DNA of 64,000 bases from Ophiodon elongatus (GCA_016806645.1 JACSYO010000694.1:409001-473000); one strand, 5' to 3'; counted from the first letter of the stretch, positions 49,742-63,100 are shown. Notes: generated by a model from the letters alone, not told the origin. Translations and numbers: made by a program.

Positions 49742-51313
49742 TTCGTTTTGATGAATGATCGCAGTCAGCCCTTATTGCTGTGACAACAGCATTGTTTCAT
49801 TGCCTCACAGTGAAACCCAGCCCATGTTTCACCAGTTGAATGCTTTTTATGTGAAGCAGTATGCATTTGGTATGCATTAGCAGTAACTTAATACAGCTCT
49901 GATACAGCCTTGGGACAGTGAACAGTAAACAATGCATCGTTTCTTGTGGATCCCTCACGTATTTGAGAGCAATTTGATTCAAGTGCGGGAATGGCAGACT
50001 CCGCCTGTAACAATAGAAAGTAATATACAGAGAGATAAATAGTATCAAAAACAGGGTTTGATTCCATGAAAAGCTTAAGGACTAACTTTAAAGCTCATTG
50101 AGTTAACAGCTTCCCTATTTCAGAGGAACAATGATACAATAGTTTAAATGGGAACAACAAATAGAAAATTACTGTAAAGCTTACTGTTGGTATTTAAAGG
50201 TAATATAATAACAGTTAAGTTTATAATTCTCGTGATGAAAGTTTAAAGGCAATGAAGGTCCTTTGTATCTCCTGTAAAAACAACGGTGCTCTGAATCTGA
50301 CTATTTCTTTTCTTTCCTTTGATCACCAACTTCCACACCAAAATGATATATGGTTCAATGCCAACTCTCCATTGTCAATAGTAACACGACGACGAAAAAA
50401 TACTGATGTTTAGGAACAGTTGGAGAAAGTGAGAATCCCTCAATGGATAACTACTGAGCGCAGTTTTTCCTTATTTGCAGACAACGCATTTCTCACAAGG
50501 GCCAAAGCAGAACTTGAACATCTGTTTCAGGTCTGCAAATGAACACAGACCAACTTTGGAGTTGTGCTTACTGGGAAAATGATTTCCCATTTGAAATCCA
50601 GTGAAAAAGTTGAAAGGAATATATTCCTGTCAAGGCCATGAGACAGTGGTTGCCCTGTAAAATGTTGCATGGAAATGAAACCTTACACCCATTTAAGTGA
50701 TAAAGTATGGGCCATGGAGTTTTACAGACTCATGTTTTCTGAAGAAATCATCATGTGCAACAAATATGGTGAAACATAATATTTTCTGCCTCGTTCTCCA
50801 TCAGTCATCTCTGTATTTCTCACTTTCTCTGCTATTTTCTTTGTCAGTCTCTTCTGTCTCCTCTCAGACATTTCTTCTGCTTTTTATGGAGGTTTTTCAT
50901 GTAAAAACTGTGCTGGAACAGAAATGTCCCTTACAAAACTACTCCTTTAACCCAATATTCTTTCATCCTAAATCATTTTTACATAATGTTGATTTTGTGT
51001 ACAATTTAAGGTTGGTCTCATGTCAGGATTTTTACCTAAATCTGGCTAGCAATTTACCCTTTACCATCATTATTGAAACTAAAGCTTTTTCCATTTGTGA
51101 TAGATTTAGCAAACACTAGTCTACAATTGTATGTCCTTGAGAGAATTTTAGCATTTTAACTCACAAAAGTCAGTGTTGATAAAATGACAAGAAATAATAT
51201 AAAATATTTTGATGAATCATTTTGTTCAGTAAAGTTAGATGGTGATTAGATAAATATGCACATGTATTGTCACGGTAAATCACAAGGCCGTTAAATGTGT
51301 CAGTAGAGATACC

Positions 51314-51350
51314 TGTGTGTGTGTGTGTGTGGTGGTGGTGGTGGTGGTGG
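51314..51350 (-). promoter_or_regulatory. CA/CCA-rich intronic stretch beside a trabd2 5' splice site
   Basis: In the transcript sense this is a run of CCA units followed by CA units, starting 39 nt after the donor at 51389. CA-rich RNA is the known binding target of hnRNP L, which alters splicing of neighbouring exons. The repeat and its position are seen directly; a splicing role is inference. Confidence 0.35.
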
Positions 51351-51389
51351 GGGGAGGAGGGTTTAGGGGCATTTTAGTAGTAAATATAC

Positions 51390-51480
51390 CTGTTTACGGG
51401 CTTCCCAGCAGGGGTGTGCTCCACATCGTATCCCTGGCGACGAAGCACATCAATGACTGTATTGTTGCCCAGAAAGTGAC
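51390..51480 (-). CDS. trabd2b: TIKI metalloprotease (trabd2), internal exon with GxxH histidine
   Basis: Internal exon of a TIKI (TraB-domain) metalloprotease. These membrane-tethered enzymes cleave amino-terminal residues from Wnt proteins and so inactivate them. The exon reads H-F-L-G-N-N-T-V-I-D-V-L-R-R, then a segment ending E-H-T-P-A-G-K-P-V-N (29 whole codons). It matches the remembered C-terminal end of the TraB domain, where the last GxxH motif is G-A-G-H-F-L-G; the putative metal-binding histidine is the first complete residue here. It is preceded by a pyrimidine-rich tract and CAG acceptor (51483-51481) and followed by a GT donor (51389-51388). It starts with two bases and ends with two bases of split codons, so both introns are phase 2. 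The family call is firm. The paralogue (TIKI1/trabd2a or TIKI2/trabd2b) is uncertain: this exon alone resembles TIKI1 at least as well. Confidence 0.85.
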
Positions 51481-51614
51481 CTGCAACCAAAAAAAAGAAA
51501 AGTGATGACCTCCACTTCCGAATGCTAATGATTAGGTACTGCAAGCAAATTGAGACATGACATTTACTACCGAGTTAGTTCATAGGAAAAGTACTATGCA
51601 TTATTTTAATACAG

Positions 51615-51862
51615 AGAAGGAGCAGGGAGGCATTTAGCCTGGCTTAGCATAAGCATAAGCATAAGCATAAGCATAAGCGTAGTAACATATTGATTAGTGA
51701 GCTTTACAGTTGTCAATAAACGTTTTGGACATTAGATGTTGTTTCACCGGCTTTTAGTCTTTATGCTAAGCTATGCTAATCACCTTATGGCACATTATCG
51801 ATCTTCTCGTCTAAGTCTTGGCAAGGAAGTAAATCAGGTTATTTCCCAAAATGTTGAACTAT
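51615..51862 (+). repeat. Teleost repeat with internal CATAAG tandem
   Basis: Contains 'agcagggaggcatttagcct', then a hexamer array (51647-51678, unit cataag), 'agtctttatgctaagctatg' and a right end 'cccaaaatgttgaactattt'. The right end is diagnostic of a fish repeat I know. The hexamer seems to have grown out of the element's own 'gcttagcataag' sequence. Confidence 0.7.
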
Positions 51863-54800
51863 TTCTGTCCTCTTGCATCCTTTCATACTTCTGCTGTCTC
51901 CTAAACAATTAAGCACTCGACTATTCTTTGCATTCCATTTCCTACTTTTACACCTGCTGATTTACACCCTTTCCATTCAGCACCACCTCTCTTCAGCTTT
52001 TTCCTCTGCTGCTCTCGTTTCATGGACTATCCTTTGTTTCATTTCTCTTCCTCTGTCCTTGATAATTCTTCATCCGCCCTCATATCAGCCATTTCTTCTC
52101 CCTCCTCCATTTTCATCTCTCCGTTCTCTTACTTCTTTATCTCTAACTTCCCCTCTTCTTCCTGACCCTCTCAGCTACGAGAAGTGGGGGCATTGAGGCT
52201 TCAGGTTGCCATGTCAAGAGGTCTCCATTCTTCCCTTCACTCTGACAAGAGGGAGCAGGGGCCCATTGTTTGGGCCTGCTCGGCCGTGGCACCACAGAGC
52301 TGTGTAAACAATGAGCCCCGGCACTTTAATCTGGCCCAGAGCCATCGATAGAGAGGTTGGCCTCGATTCACTATGGGTGCCATAATGCTGCCTCATCTCT
52401 AGAACTAATAAGTGTTGGCTAAAACTAGCTCCCAGTGAGTAATAACCATGGAAGAGGACTGAGGCCGTACTACTGAAAAGTGCAATGTCAACATTTGATA
52501 AAATGTAATAACCTTTTTATTTAACTAAGCTAAATGCAAGGGATTTTTGTCTGCTTAGCAACTCTGAGAGGAACAATGTCCCAAAAGAATGAAGTCTGAT
52601 GGACCCTTTAAAAACGTACGTTAACTTTGTGTTTGGTCATGTTTTACCATTTCTTTGGAGTAAGGGTGCCTTTATCTTATTTGGACACCTCTCTAAATCA
52701 CATAAGAGCTCCTGGGGGAGGTTAACCAGCAGCTACAATGCAAAAGAGACATGCATTTATTTTCTACTTTAAGCTGAAATCAGTATCAATACAGGTGGTC
52801 AGTTAAATGAATACCCAGCAGCTCTTAAACTCTCCATGGGACTTGGAAACCAGACAGAGAGACAGAGTTTCCCAGCCTGCCCACGTTTAGAAACAACTCA
52901 ATGTGATTTATGTGAGTTTACGTCAGAGGATTAAGGTGGGACAAATGGAGCTGTTCGGCACAATGTAGGGCCACAGAAGGGTGGGCGGAATTCAAAACTT
53001 CAAAGGGACACACACACATACACATTCGTATACACACGCAAATTCTAATAGGAGGTAAACCATCAAAGCTGATGTGTCCCAAAAGGATTCAATGTGTTTT
53101 TGGGGACCAAGTTTGGGAAAAAAAAACTCTGCTATTATATGCTTGAGACAAGAGAAGGTGATATTTAAATAACCCTGTGGCACAACACAAAAAACAAACC
53201 TAACGAAACGGTTATAAGAGGTCGGATAAATTGACAGACCAAACCTCAAATCTATAATTTGGAAGAAGCTTTTTTTTTTATATGAGATAAAAAATGAGAG
53301 AACCTATTTTGGGAAGAGAACTTATTGAAATTTGCTGAACAAAAAGAATGAAGGACGACTTTCAATGGAGGTAATTTGTTATGTCCAGCAGTCCACCTTA
53401 ACAAGAAAATGTTTATACTTGAAAAAAAAGGCGAAACCTTCAGCCTGCCTGTGAGCCGATGTCATGGAATTACAAACAAAAATGAAATGCAGACACCTTT
53501 GATTAAAAATGATTGATGCCACGGAAAAAGGCAGACTGTAGGAACCAAAAGTTATGTTTTAGAAGGTCTGCATTTTCCTGAAATTAGGCCTTGTGTATGA
53601 TGTAGCCTTTGGCAACTGACCTGAACTTTGGGGCCTAAATATGCCAAGGTGATTTGTGACAACTACATTTCTCTATTTCTCTCTCATACTGCTAATAATT
53701 GGTACCATGTAATACATTAGTCTGTGTTCCTGTCAGAAAGAAACATCATGCAATCCTGGATGAATATGTTCCCTCACCCCATAGAGGTAAATTAATTTTC
53801 TCTGCAGAAAACAAGAAAAAACTATCGAAATAGCAATCTCTGTGCAGTCAAACACTGAAAAGACTTTGTGGTGAGAAAACACCTGCGCCTCCTTTGCCAA
53901 AGAAAGACTTCTACAGCGACACAGCAAGCACCAATGCCTGGGTTAGTGAAAACTGTTTTAGGTATTTGGGAGTCACACAGTGACAAAACTACCTCCATAT
54001 TTATTTTCCTATTCTAATACTTCCACATTTGCTTTGAAATAAAACACACATGATAACTGTAAAAATGCAGACGTTGTGGAGCTAACTCGTAAATAACGTT
54101 GCATTCTTCCATGCTGTGTTGAATTTAGTTCTGTCACAGATGTTTTTCTTGCATGATTCTGTTCAAAAGCAACGTATAACAATCTGGTTATTGGTTTTCA
54201 CATGGCAAATCTAAATAAAAATGTTTCTTTGTACTCCAGCTATAAACATTTCATGTTATTCCTGAGTATAATTTCCCTCTTGACACTATATAACATCAAT
54301 AAAATAATTCTAATTGTTTTGATCTGGAGATTGTTACAGTTTTCCAAGTTAATGCCCAAAATGTGTCACATCGGTGTTGCTATAGGTTCCCTGCATAAGA
54401 AATAGTAGCAGTCATTTCCGTTCAAGCTCCGACTAGAAACTAGAAACAGGCCGGCAGCCCATAGTTAAGGCCCAACCCCGTTTAAGAAGCACACTTCTGG
54501 AGTGACATCTGACATATATTTCCACAGATTATTTATTTAGGCCAATTTCATACATTTTAAAACTATGAAATGGGCCAAAAATATGTACATCAATGCACAA
54601 TATGTAGACTGTATGTCTTTCCAGGAGTGGGGAGATGGCAGAGATAATGACCAGGGACAGACCTGAAAGCTTTCATTCACAGCTAACTCCCAACACGCAG
54701 CGACATTTATATATGGCACCACTGAGTTAGAGGGTCACAGATTAGCTCATGTCATGGTTATAGAAACTTACAGAGTTGGTATGTGTTGTACTGAACTTTT

Positions 54801-55181
54801 CTATGAAGTGACAGCTTTTATAACAGTCTATAAGTGTCTACTATTTGGAGGAAACACAATTGCTGCCTAGATCCAGGAAGTTGGACTTTCTTATACCGCA
54901 CAGAAGTTGTGGGAGGTGAAGGTACTGTAGGACTGTAAGGCTACGTGTACAAAGCACACACCTTTTACACCAGACAAAAGGGTTCATGTCAAAAAAACAA
55001 AACTTCTGCAGATATGCAGTTAAAAATCTAGCTTTACACAAAACACACTTGCTAAAGCAAAGTTGTTATAGCAAGTGTGGATAATTGAAATAAGTCTAAT
55101 TCTTCTATATCCCATCTGGAATTGATGATGCGTGCTTTGTTTTTAGTTTTTTTCGAAAGGTCTTTTAGCATAAAATGCCTA
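51863..55181. other. Stretch without coding exons
   Basis: No exon found. 52190-52400 is distinctly GC-richer than its surroundings and free of recognised repeats (see findings). The remainder is AT-rich. Confidence 0.5.
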
Positions 55182-55284
55182 ATTTCACTTTACTTACAAT
55201 ATAAGTATTGCATGTAAAAGACCAGTTGGAAGAAATGGGATTGTAAGTTAGAACAGATCACTTATGTTGTAAGTAAAGTGAAAT
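55182..55284. repeat. Foldback with 25-bp arms
   Basis: Left arm 55182-55206 (starting atttcactttacttacaa) and right arm 55260-55284 are reverse complements at 24 of 25 positions, around a 53-base interior. This would be a very small MITE or an RNA stem-loop. Confidence 0.8.
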
Positions 55285-57890
55285 GATCTCATTATCAGTG
55301 TACAGAAAGGTCTCCTTCAAGTTAAATACAAACCTTTCTGCACACCTGTACTTAGTAAGGGGAAGACCAGATGAGAACCACACCAGTATCCGTCCTTAAA
55401 AAGACATCCAGTCTCCACAATCAGCGGCTCAAATTATTAGAACATATGGTAAGTCTTAAATAGCGTTCCTTTTCCATGCACATCGATATTTACATTACAA
55501 CTTGTAACCAGGGCCCAAGCAGCAGTTCTCATAACATTACAGCATGTTGGATAAACAAACGCTACAGGCTAAGGCCATTCTACCCCATATAGCCATAGTG
55601 AGCATGTTCCCTGCTAGTGTGCGGGCCTCAGCAGCCTATTATCACTACTAAGACCTGAATAAAGATGACAGTGAGGTGTCTGGTACTTTCTTTAGTCTAT
55701 AGTATGCTGTGTTTTAGTTGCCAATGGCATAAAGCCACAAACTTTTGGCTTGAATATGCCTTGCCACTGGCCAATTTTTAAGGCTTTCTATTCTTGTGTA
55801 GATATTTGACACTGCAGTGGTTTTAGGAACATAAATTACACAGGCAGGAAAAGAGATGTTAAAAAAGAGCGAGTTAAGCTACTCAAACTATTATCAAAAC
55901 TAAATAATAGACTGACGTTTAGGATTTGACATTTCTAGGACATCGGATGTACTAACCAGCCAAAGATTTGACTGGAAAATCACTGTATTGGCTCAGCAAG
56001 TTGCTAACAGTCGCGTAAAGACTCAGGGTCTTTAACAGTCAAGGAGACGAAGCCATCCATAAAAGTGACAGACATGTCAAAGACAAGTAATAGAAAAATT
56101 ATTGGTTATCCACTGGCATAAAGATCACACAGCCAACCTCCTGTTTTACAAACAAGGCCAGAAGTATATTAACACTCATATCAAATGTCTGGAAAAACAG
56201 ACTTCGCTTAGATAGCACTTCTTCTTATCCCTGCTCATCATCATCATCAATCATACTGTTTTATGTTTTTGATGGACAGTCTTAGTTTTAGACAAAAAAT
56301 AAATGTGACAATATGATCAAATACTGTCAAGCTGGTTTAGCGTAATTATGAGGTAGCATTATAATGTAATCTATCATTCTTTACTTCATCATTCTTTAAT
56401 CATTTGTGGTAAAAAATAAATTAAAGATGTGGTAGCATTCAGTTGAACATACTGTATTTTTGTACATTCATTGAAATAAGCTCTTAGCAGCACTAGAGTA
56501 AAAGTCATGGGATCGCCACAGTCCTTTGGATTCATCTTCTTGGGACCATGAACGTCCACAATTGCAATCCATTAAATAGTTGTTTCAATGTTTCAGTATG
56601 GACGTGGGACAGTATGGAAGTGGTGAATCCCCGAGCAACCGACATTGGCATTGACAGAGCCACTTTGCTAAAATGTTAGATGGCGACAGGAATACAGGAA
56701 TCCAGCAGAGAAGCACTAAGTGCTTTATGTTAACATATCTTAACCACAATTCAATTACTGGATAGCAGCCGTTAATGTTGTTTTTTCAGACTTTGATAAT
56801 TTATGTAACATGGCCAACTTGTGGTGTTGAGACCTAAGAGCCTCTTAATGTTAATATAATATTCATCCTAGCAGGCACCAAGATTCTTTACCACTGGATG
56901 AGCCCTGGAAAAATAGTTTTAAAAATGATTGTTTTCGCCTGGAATCCATTTAGGATGATGTTACTTGCAACTATATGTTGTCATTTTGATCCAAACTCTG
57001 CAGGATAAGGATATGCTTAATATAATAGCATAGGAGAGACATTCGGTAGCCAAAACCAAGGTATGTTAGGTTAAATATGTCTGCATACAAGCCTGAAAAA
57101 TCAGCTTGCGTCGCAAAAAAAAAAAAGATTCTTGCACTGTCATGGGTTCAAACCACTCCAAAACCTACAGCACATTACATTTTGGTACTTATGTGCATTT
57201 AAAAAAAACATAGATTGATGAAGAAAGAGTGAAGTCCAGTTTTAGGTTGAAACTACTGACTGAGCCAAACTAAACCTCCACATGTTGTTTTAGTGCTTCT
57301 GCTGCTCAGCCGTTAATGACCTACTGTATGGGCCTTGTTTCTGAGCATGATGTCATAATTTCCTCCAGTCAAATGAAAATTTTGAATCTACATTTTTGAG
57401 CACACCCTTAGACAATGCACTACGGTCATTTGCAGTATGTGCAAGGAGAGCTACGGTGTTAGCATGGTTAAATAACTCATCTATCGATAGTTGTTAACAT
57501 TCAGTTCTGGATGATTTTGGTTATTTTTGATGACTTTCTGTACCTTCCTTTCTCTTTTTTTTTGTCGTTCATCTTTTAAAATGCCTTTACCTAACATGAA
57601 TGGTATATTTCTATTTTAGCACAAGCTCAATTGTAAGTCTGACTTGTCATTTTGTTAATTTGATACTGTATAAACCTGCCAGGGACCCAATATATAATAT
57701 AAAATGACAGAGGCCTATACAAATGTACATGTTTTTGTATAATAATCACAAATCTTATATAAAACAGTTCAAGGTTGTCTTTCTATAAAACATATAAATA
57801 AATGAATGTTACTGGAAATAAAAACATATTTTGTGTATTTAGAGATTACTCCTCAGGGTTATATCATATTTTTGTGGTATTTGTTCAAAT
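55285..57890. other. AT-rich stretch, nothing recognised
   Basis: No exon or confident repeat family; a short 'catcat' run lies near 56230. Confidence 0.5.
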
Positions 57891-57956
57891 TTGTTTATTG
57901 TAAGTCGCTTTGGATAAAAGCGTCAGCTAAATGAAATGTAATGCCATGTAATGTTC
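57891..57956 (+). repeat. Teleost repeat tail, plus copy
   Basis: 'gtaagtcgctttggataaaa', 'gcgtcagctaaatgaaatgt', then 'aatg' units. Same family as 14932-14985, opposite strand. Confidence 0.8.
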
Positions 57957-59934
57957 AGGCATATCCATCTTCATTTTTGATACTGAAAGCTTCATTGATA
58001 ATATTTTAAAAAATGTGATTCAGTATAAGTGACGGTTTGTATTTTGTGTCAAATATATATGCACACAAATGATGGATAATAAGGTGTGATGTGATTTCAA
58101 ACAATAAAATGCATTTTACAATCTGTTATGACTTCTTGAGTGGAAGATACCACTGATATGAGAAAGCTGTGATAAAACACAGCGGTGATATGGTTGTATG
58201 AATTTGAAAGACCCAAAACAGCAAGCAGAGGGCACAAATACAGCTCTGTTTCATGAAATAAGCCTTTCTTAAGTCAAGCCAAAGAATGCTAACATCTCAA
58301 CCACCACCCAAACATTTCTCGTTCCATTTCTCTCAGCCATAGTGAGACGCACAGCTCAGAAACAGGCTGAATTCAATAAGTCAGTCCTTTATTGTCAAAT
58401 TGATATGATCTCTAGTTCGTAAACAGACACAGGCTGTTGAAAGAGAGACGGAGGGAAGAAGAAAAACAAGCCGATGCGAAAACAACCTCGGGACTCAGAC
58501 AAAAAAGACAACAACAAAAAAAAACAGTTCAAGAAAGACAGAAGCGCTGATGTCAACTGCTGAATTTAACATATAAAGAAGAACAGGAATAGAGACAAAG
58601 GGAAAAGTCATGCAAAACAACTCAGGAATGTTAAGTCGTCAGATGCCAGACTGTGATGGCTAAGGATAAGAGCATCCTGTAAGGCCTTCGGTTTAGGGCT
58701 TAAACACCTCTCTATCGAGACTGTGTAGACTGTATCTTGACACAGTGCCCATGTAAAGTCTGCTATACAAAACAGGAGTGGAGCCGGGGCTACTTGAAGT
58801 GATATCTTAGTTTGGCATGCAGGTTTTCCAACCATTTCCAAAGCAAAACCATGGAGACCGGGTCTAGAAAATGTCTTGAAAGAAAATCTTTGAAGAAATA
58901 AAAAAAAGTTTTTTTTTTTTTAAACCAGCCAGAACTTCTCAACTCTAAAAGTCCTAAATCATAAAACTTTAAACATACAGTTGTTGTTACTATAGCAGAG
59001 GACATGTGAGTTGTGGCTTTCTTCACCTCCACCGCATCTGTAATTCTCACATATCAGTACACTTTGTTTATCTGGGCAAATTTATTATCTCAAAGTAGAA
59101 TCATCTCAATGTTTCTGGAACTAATGTCACTGCCGCAGACAAATGTTGATGACTGATATTCTGTTAAAATGCATCCAAGTGAAATTTATTATGGGTAGTA
59201 TTAGGGGGAGGTTCCCAGAATGATGGGGAGCGGTGGTTTGTTTCGCTGACAAAGAAATCTTCATGACACAAATTGCAAGCAAAATGTATAATTTTGGAAA
59301 TGAAAAAGCTGGATCAATAAACATCCCTACATTTTAGTCACTTTGTCTTTTTTTTTACACGAATTATGTTTCGCCGTGTTTATCGTCAGGGTAAAAACGG
59401 CAAAATTGTCTGCACAAGTTCCCTTGAGATCGTGCTGAGCAACTTCAGCTTTGAATTTATGCTGAAAATAAATGAGAAACAGAGCACATAAGAGGCCTGT
59501 GGTGTGAGGTTGTTTTTTAAATAAACTCACATTCAAAATTTGTGGTGGCACACAGCACTCTGGAGCCGTGTTAGGGATTACATCTGTCAGACTGCAATAG
59601 TCTCTACACTCTCCTCAGTTTTGCTCTTTCTGCCAAGAAATTATGGCGCTTGAGCACACACCAGCTTATTCCCTGTGGTCATATGAAACTGTGATCAAAG
59701 TTAGAAAATTCTGTAAAAGTGAGCAGTTTTTAACAAAGTAAACCAGAGCACTGCTAGCTCTGAATGTCCCCGCCACTGAATGCCTCCTTTTTACCTAGAA
59801 ATACTGTCTCAGAGAATATTTCTACAATAAAAGCAAGTGAAAGGAGATTTTAAAAGCAGTTTAATAGGGGCGGGGGGGATACCTACCCACCTGACCTCAG
59901 GTTGGCTGAGTTTTTTACGTCGACTCTAAAGTGC
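57957..59934. other. AT-rich stretch, nothing recognised
   Basis: No exon or confident repeat family; purine-rich around 58430-58540. Confidence 0.5.
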
Positions 59935-60122
59935 CGTATAAAAGTAGTGTAAAATCTCTATTTGCATAGTAACTGTAGGTGTAAAATATATGTGGCGATG
60001 TAAAAAGCACAATATCACACTGACATTGTCTCGAGTAGGAATATAAAGTTTTATAAAAGTAAAACTCTTCCAAATTGTACTAAAGTATACAGTACTTGTG
60101 TAAATGTACTTTGCACCACTGA
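59935..60122 (+). repeat. Teleost repeat ('acttgagtaaatgtactt' type)
   Basis: 'gtaaaaagcacaatatcaca', 'aggaatataaagttttataa', 'aaattgtactaaagtataca', 'gtacttgtgtaaatgtactt' and a terminal 'caccactg'. The order matches one of the most frequent short fish repeats. Confidence 0.75.
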
Positions 60123-63100
60123 TCAGATCCAATTCGGGAAACGACCTTTGAGTGTTTGAATTATCTTCACATCGAGTACATTTTTCCAAGTGCAAGTCAA
60201 TTTTTTCCGGCCTGTGCCAGTAAAGCATGGTAGATCAACTGTTTGCTATTAATAAAATATCCACGAAAAATTAGGAATTTTATCTTCTTCAGTTTGCTCA
60301 AATAAAATGATCTGAGTCTTTGGTTGAATTGGCCAACACACAGACATAGTGTAATGCAATCTGTGATAAGGGGCTGCTAGTAGAAAGAGGGGTTACAAGC
60401 CCAAAAAAAGCTGTGAACCCCTGTGATAGACCATACTGACTGAAGGAGGCTTCACACACCGCAGAGTTGAAGGATGGATTCAAGGTTCAAAAGGACTAGA
60501 TTGGCATCAGTAAAACCATTAGTCTAAAACAGCACCAACAAGTTTTGAATTAATCCAAAGTGAACTTATGTCGGAAATTGAGAATGGTTTCTACCAAGCA
60601 ACACAACCAGCTGTGTTATATTTAAATCAATTGCATACTGTTATGCACTGGAGGTTTGATCACAATCTTTCAGCTCGTTCAACCAGCAGGATTTTCTGAG
60701 ACAGAACAGTGTTTCTTCTCCTCAAATGTGTGTTTTTGCTCCTCCGAACCTTCCAAAATGTATTCCTTCAGTTTGCATATTGCGGCCTCCACTTAAAACA
60801 CATGATCCGGGCCAGCCTCGCATCCTGCTGCGAGTTGCTGCTCAGCCTTTAATTTATCTCAGTACAGAAAGAGGATACCAAAGGGGAGTCATATGCCGGG
60901 TCACTTTTTTAAAAAGCATTCCACGTTGTAGTTTTTCTCAGATGTTTTTCTCACAGAGCTTCCATCTAAAACATGTGGCTTATGGGGCAATTTTGTGCCT
61001 ATTTAATTTAAGTAATCTGCCAGAGATCTTGTAGATGTCAAATGAGGCCTGCAGATCATCTGTGATCTAGGTCTAGATTATAATTAAGAGCAGATTCAAA
61101 GAATGAAGGCTCTGTTTTTGTTATCTTATCCGAACTCTCCCTATGTCCCTTTTTAAGTCTTTTATTTCTTTTTATCTTCCTTTCCTGGCAGATTTAGCTA
61201 CTATGACAGAAAAATTTGTCTCTCTTTGTCAATTACCAAACCTCCGTTCATCCCGTTTCCTCCCTAATCATTCTATCCTCTATCCCTAGTTAACTAGTTC
61301 TAAATAAAACTGCGAGCTTAGTTGTCCAAAAAGTTTCCTGCCTCTGTGCAAATACGTCACAATGAAACATGGCCAACTTTTAAATCGGTACCAACTACAT
61401 CATCCGAAACAGCCTCAACATAAACGGAAAATCATATTTCTTTAATTACACTCTCTCATTTGCTCCAGACCTTTAGTGTTGTAAAAATAAGTTATAAAAC
61501 CTATTACAGTAATTTAAACATGAGGTTGAATGCAGCTGATTATGTTGCTATTGCCACATCAGAGAGTGGCATTACACAATTTCACAAAGATATATTTTTC
61601 TTTCATTTACTTATTACCTTTTAGGACTTAAGACCAATGAAACTATAAAAACTACACCGTGAAAGATATATGGATAAAGAAATTGACTGAGTGACAGATC
61701 ATTAGAGTCAAATAATTAATTTCAGGAGTCTTATAAGATATATAAAAGTTATATTTATATATATATATATATATGAAGCTAATTTTCAGTATAAAAACTT
61801 AAACTTGTGCTCTGTGGCATCGGTTTGTGTGGTGATGCACATAAGCAGTGCACGGCCAACAAAGCAGGCTCATTCATTGAGCCAACCAGAAAACTCCCCA
61901 CTCCAATGAAACAAAAAAGGATTCAATAACTCCAGTGAGAGAGGGAGAGAGTGGAAGCCACAAATCACACAAGTCATGTTTTCCTCTGTCTCTTCATATC
62001 TTCATCCCCTCTGGGCAGTGTGTTGCTCTCCTTTATGTTTTACCTCTAAAATGAAAAGGGACAGCTCCTGCATAACAATTCCCACTCAGAATCATCAATA
62101 AATGCACTGCTGCTTGCTAGTTACACATATAATTTTCCTTACCCTTTTCCTTTCATATAGAAGTGAGGTATTTGTGGTCCAAATGATATTTTAGCCCCTG
62201 GGCAGGCATGTTAAGAGCCAGGTTCCAGGTGTATAAGGAAATACTGCTGGGTTTGAATGGGGTCAGGGGTGAGGAGTTCAACTCTTTCAATAAATCAAAA
62301 CAAGCTGTTGTGACAAGCTTCCCCTGCTATGACTGGGAAAGAAGTGTGGGCTGTATGAAATATGTCTTTCAAGTGCAGAGACTGAGGCCTTTGACCCGAT
62401 GAGTGCAACAAAATGTATATGTTTAGGTGCCTTTCACTCAGCAGCTTAACAGCCAGTTAGTTTTCAGAGCAGCTGACAGCTTTATCCTCCAATTTAAGAA
62501 CAGACAGAGATGTACCACATGATACATTGCAGATACTCCTGACATGTTAACATCCCACTGGTAAAAATGTGTTTCATGGTTGTATGGGTTGTATTTAGGA
62601 TCGTAAATATGTAAGATAATATTTCACTTCTGAAGAGGAAGAAGATCAAAAGGAAGATCCATACAGACGGACTAGAAAACAGTGACACATGGTCATTTAG
62701 GCAGTCTTTCACATCCCATAAAATATGTTATCACGACTTTCTGTATGTTGCGAATAGATGCATTTTAAAGCAGTGAAAGCAAAGATGAAGAATCGTACTG
62801 TCACTGATAAGACATTACTACTTGTAAATAAATACAATTTTAAGATAAAGATCAGAATATGTATGTAATATCTATTTATTGACTTGCAGGAGAGATACCT
62901 AGGAAACAATGCATACATGTAATCCTTTGTAAAAATGTTTGGTTTGCATCAGCAGTAACTTAACTTAATACGGCTGTGGGCTGAGTTGAAATAGAATTAC
63001 TAGTTTGCATTAAAGGCATTCAACTGGCAAAACACTGTGTATTTCATCGATTATTGACTGACTTCTTTATCTCAAGGCTTATTTGGTTTCACTGTAAACA

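Larger units (their letters stand above)
48448..51389 (-). other. trabd2 intron (2.9 kb)
   Basis: Phase-2 intron between two trabd2 exons, bounded by GT (51389-51388) and AG (48449-48448). It contains a CA/CCA-rich stretch near the donor, a MITE copy (49454-49741) and a long CA array (49002-49090). A 140-codon open frame on the opposite strand near 50700-51120 is rich in Leu/Phe/Ser and looks accidental. Confidence 0.75.

Noticed and set aside
50697..51119. 140-codon open frame, plus strand
   Set aside because: Leu/Phe/Ser-rich with no motif, antisense within a trabd2 intron and with no splice logic; likely chance.
51647..51678. CRISPR-like short repeats
   Set aside because: A contiguous hexamer microsatellite with no spacers; vertebrate context.
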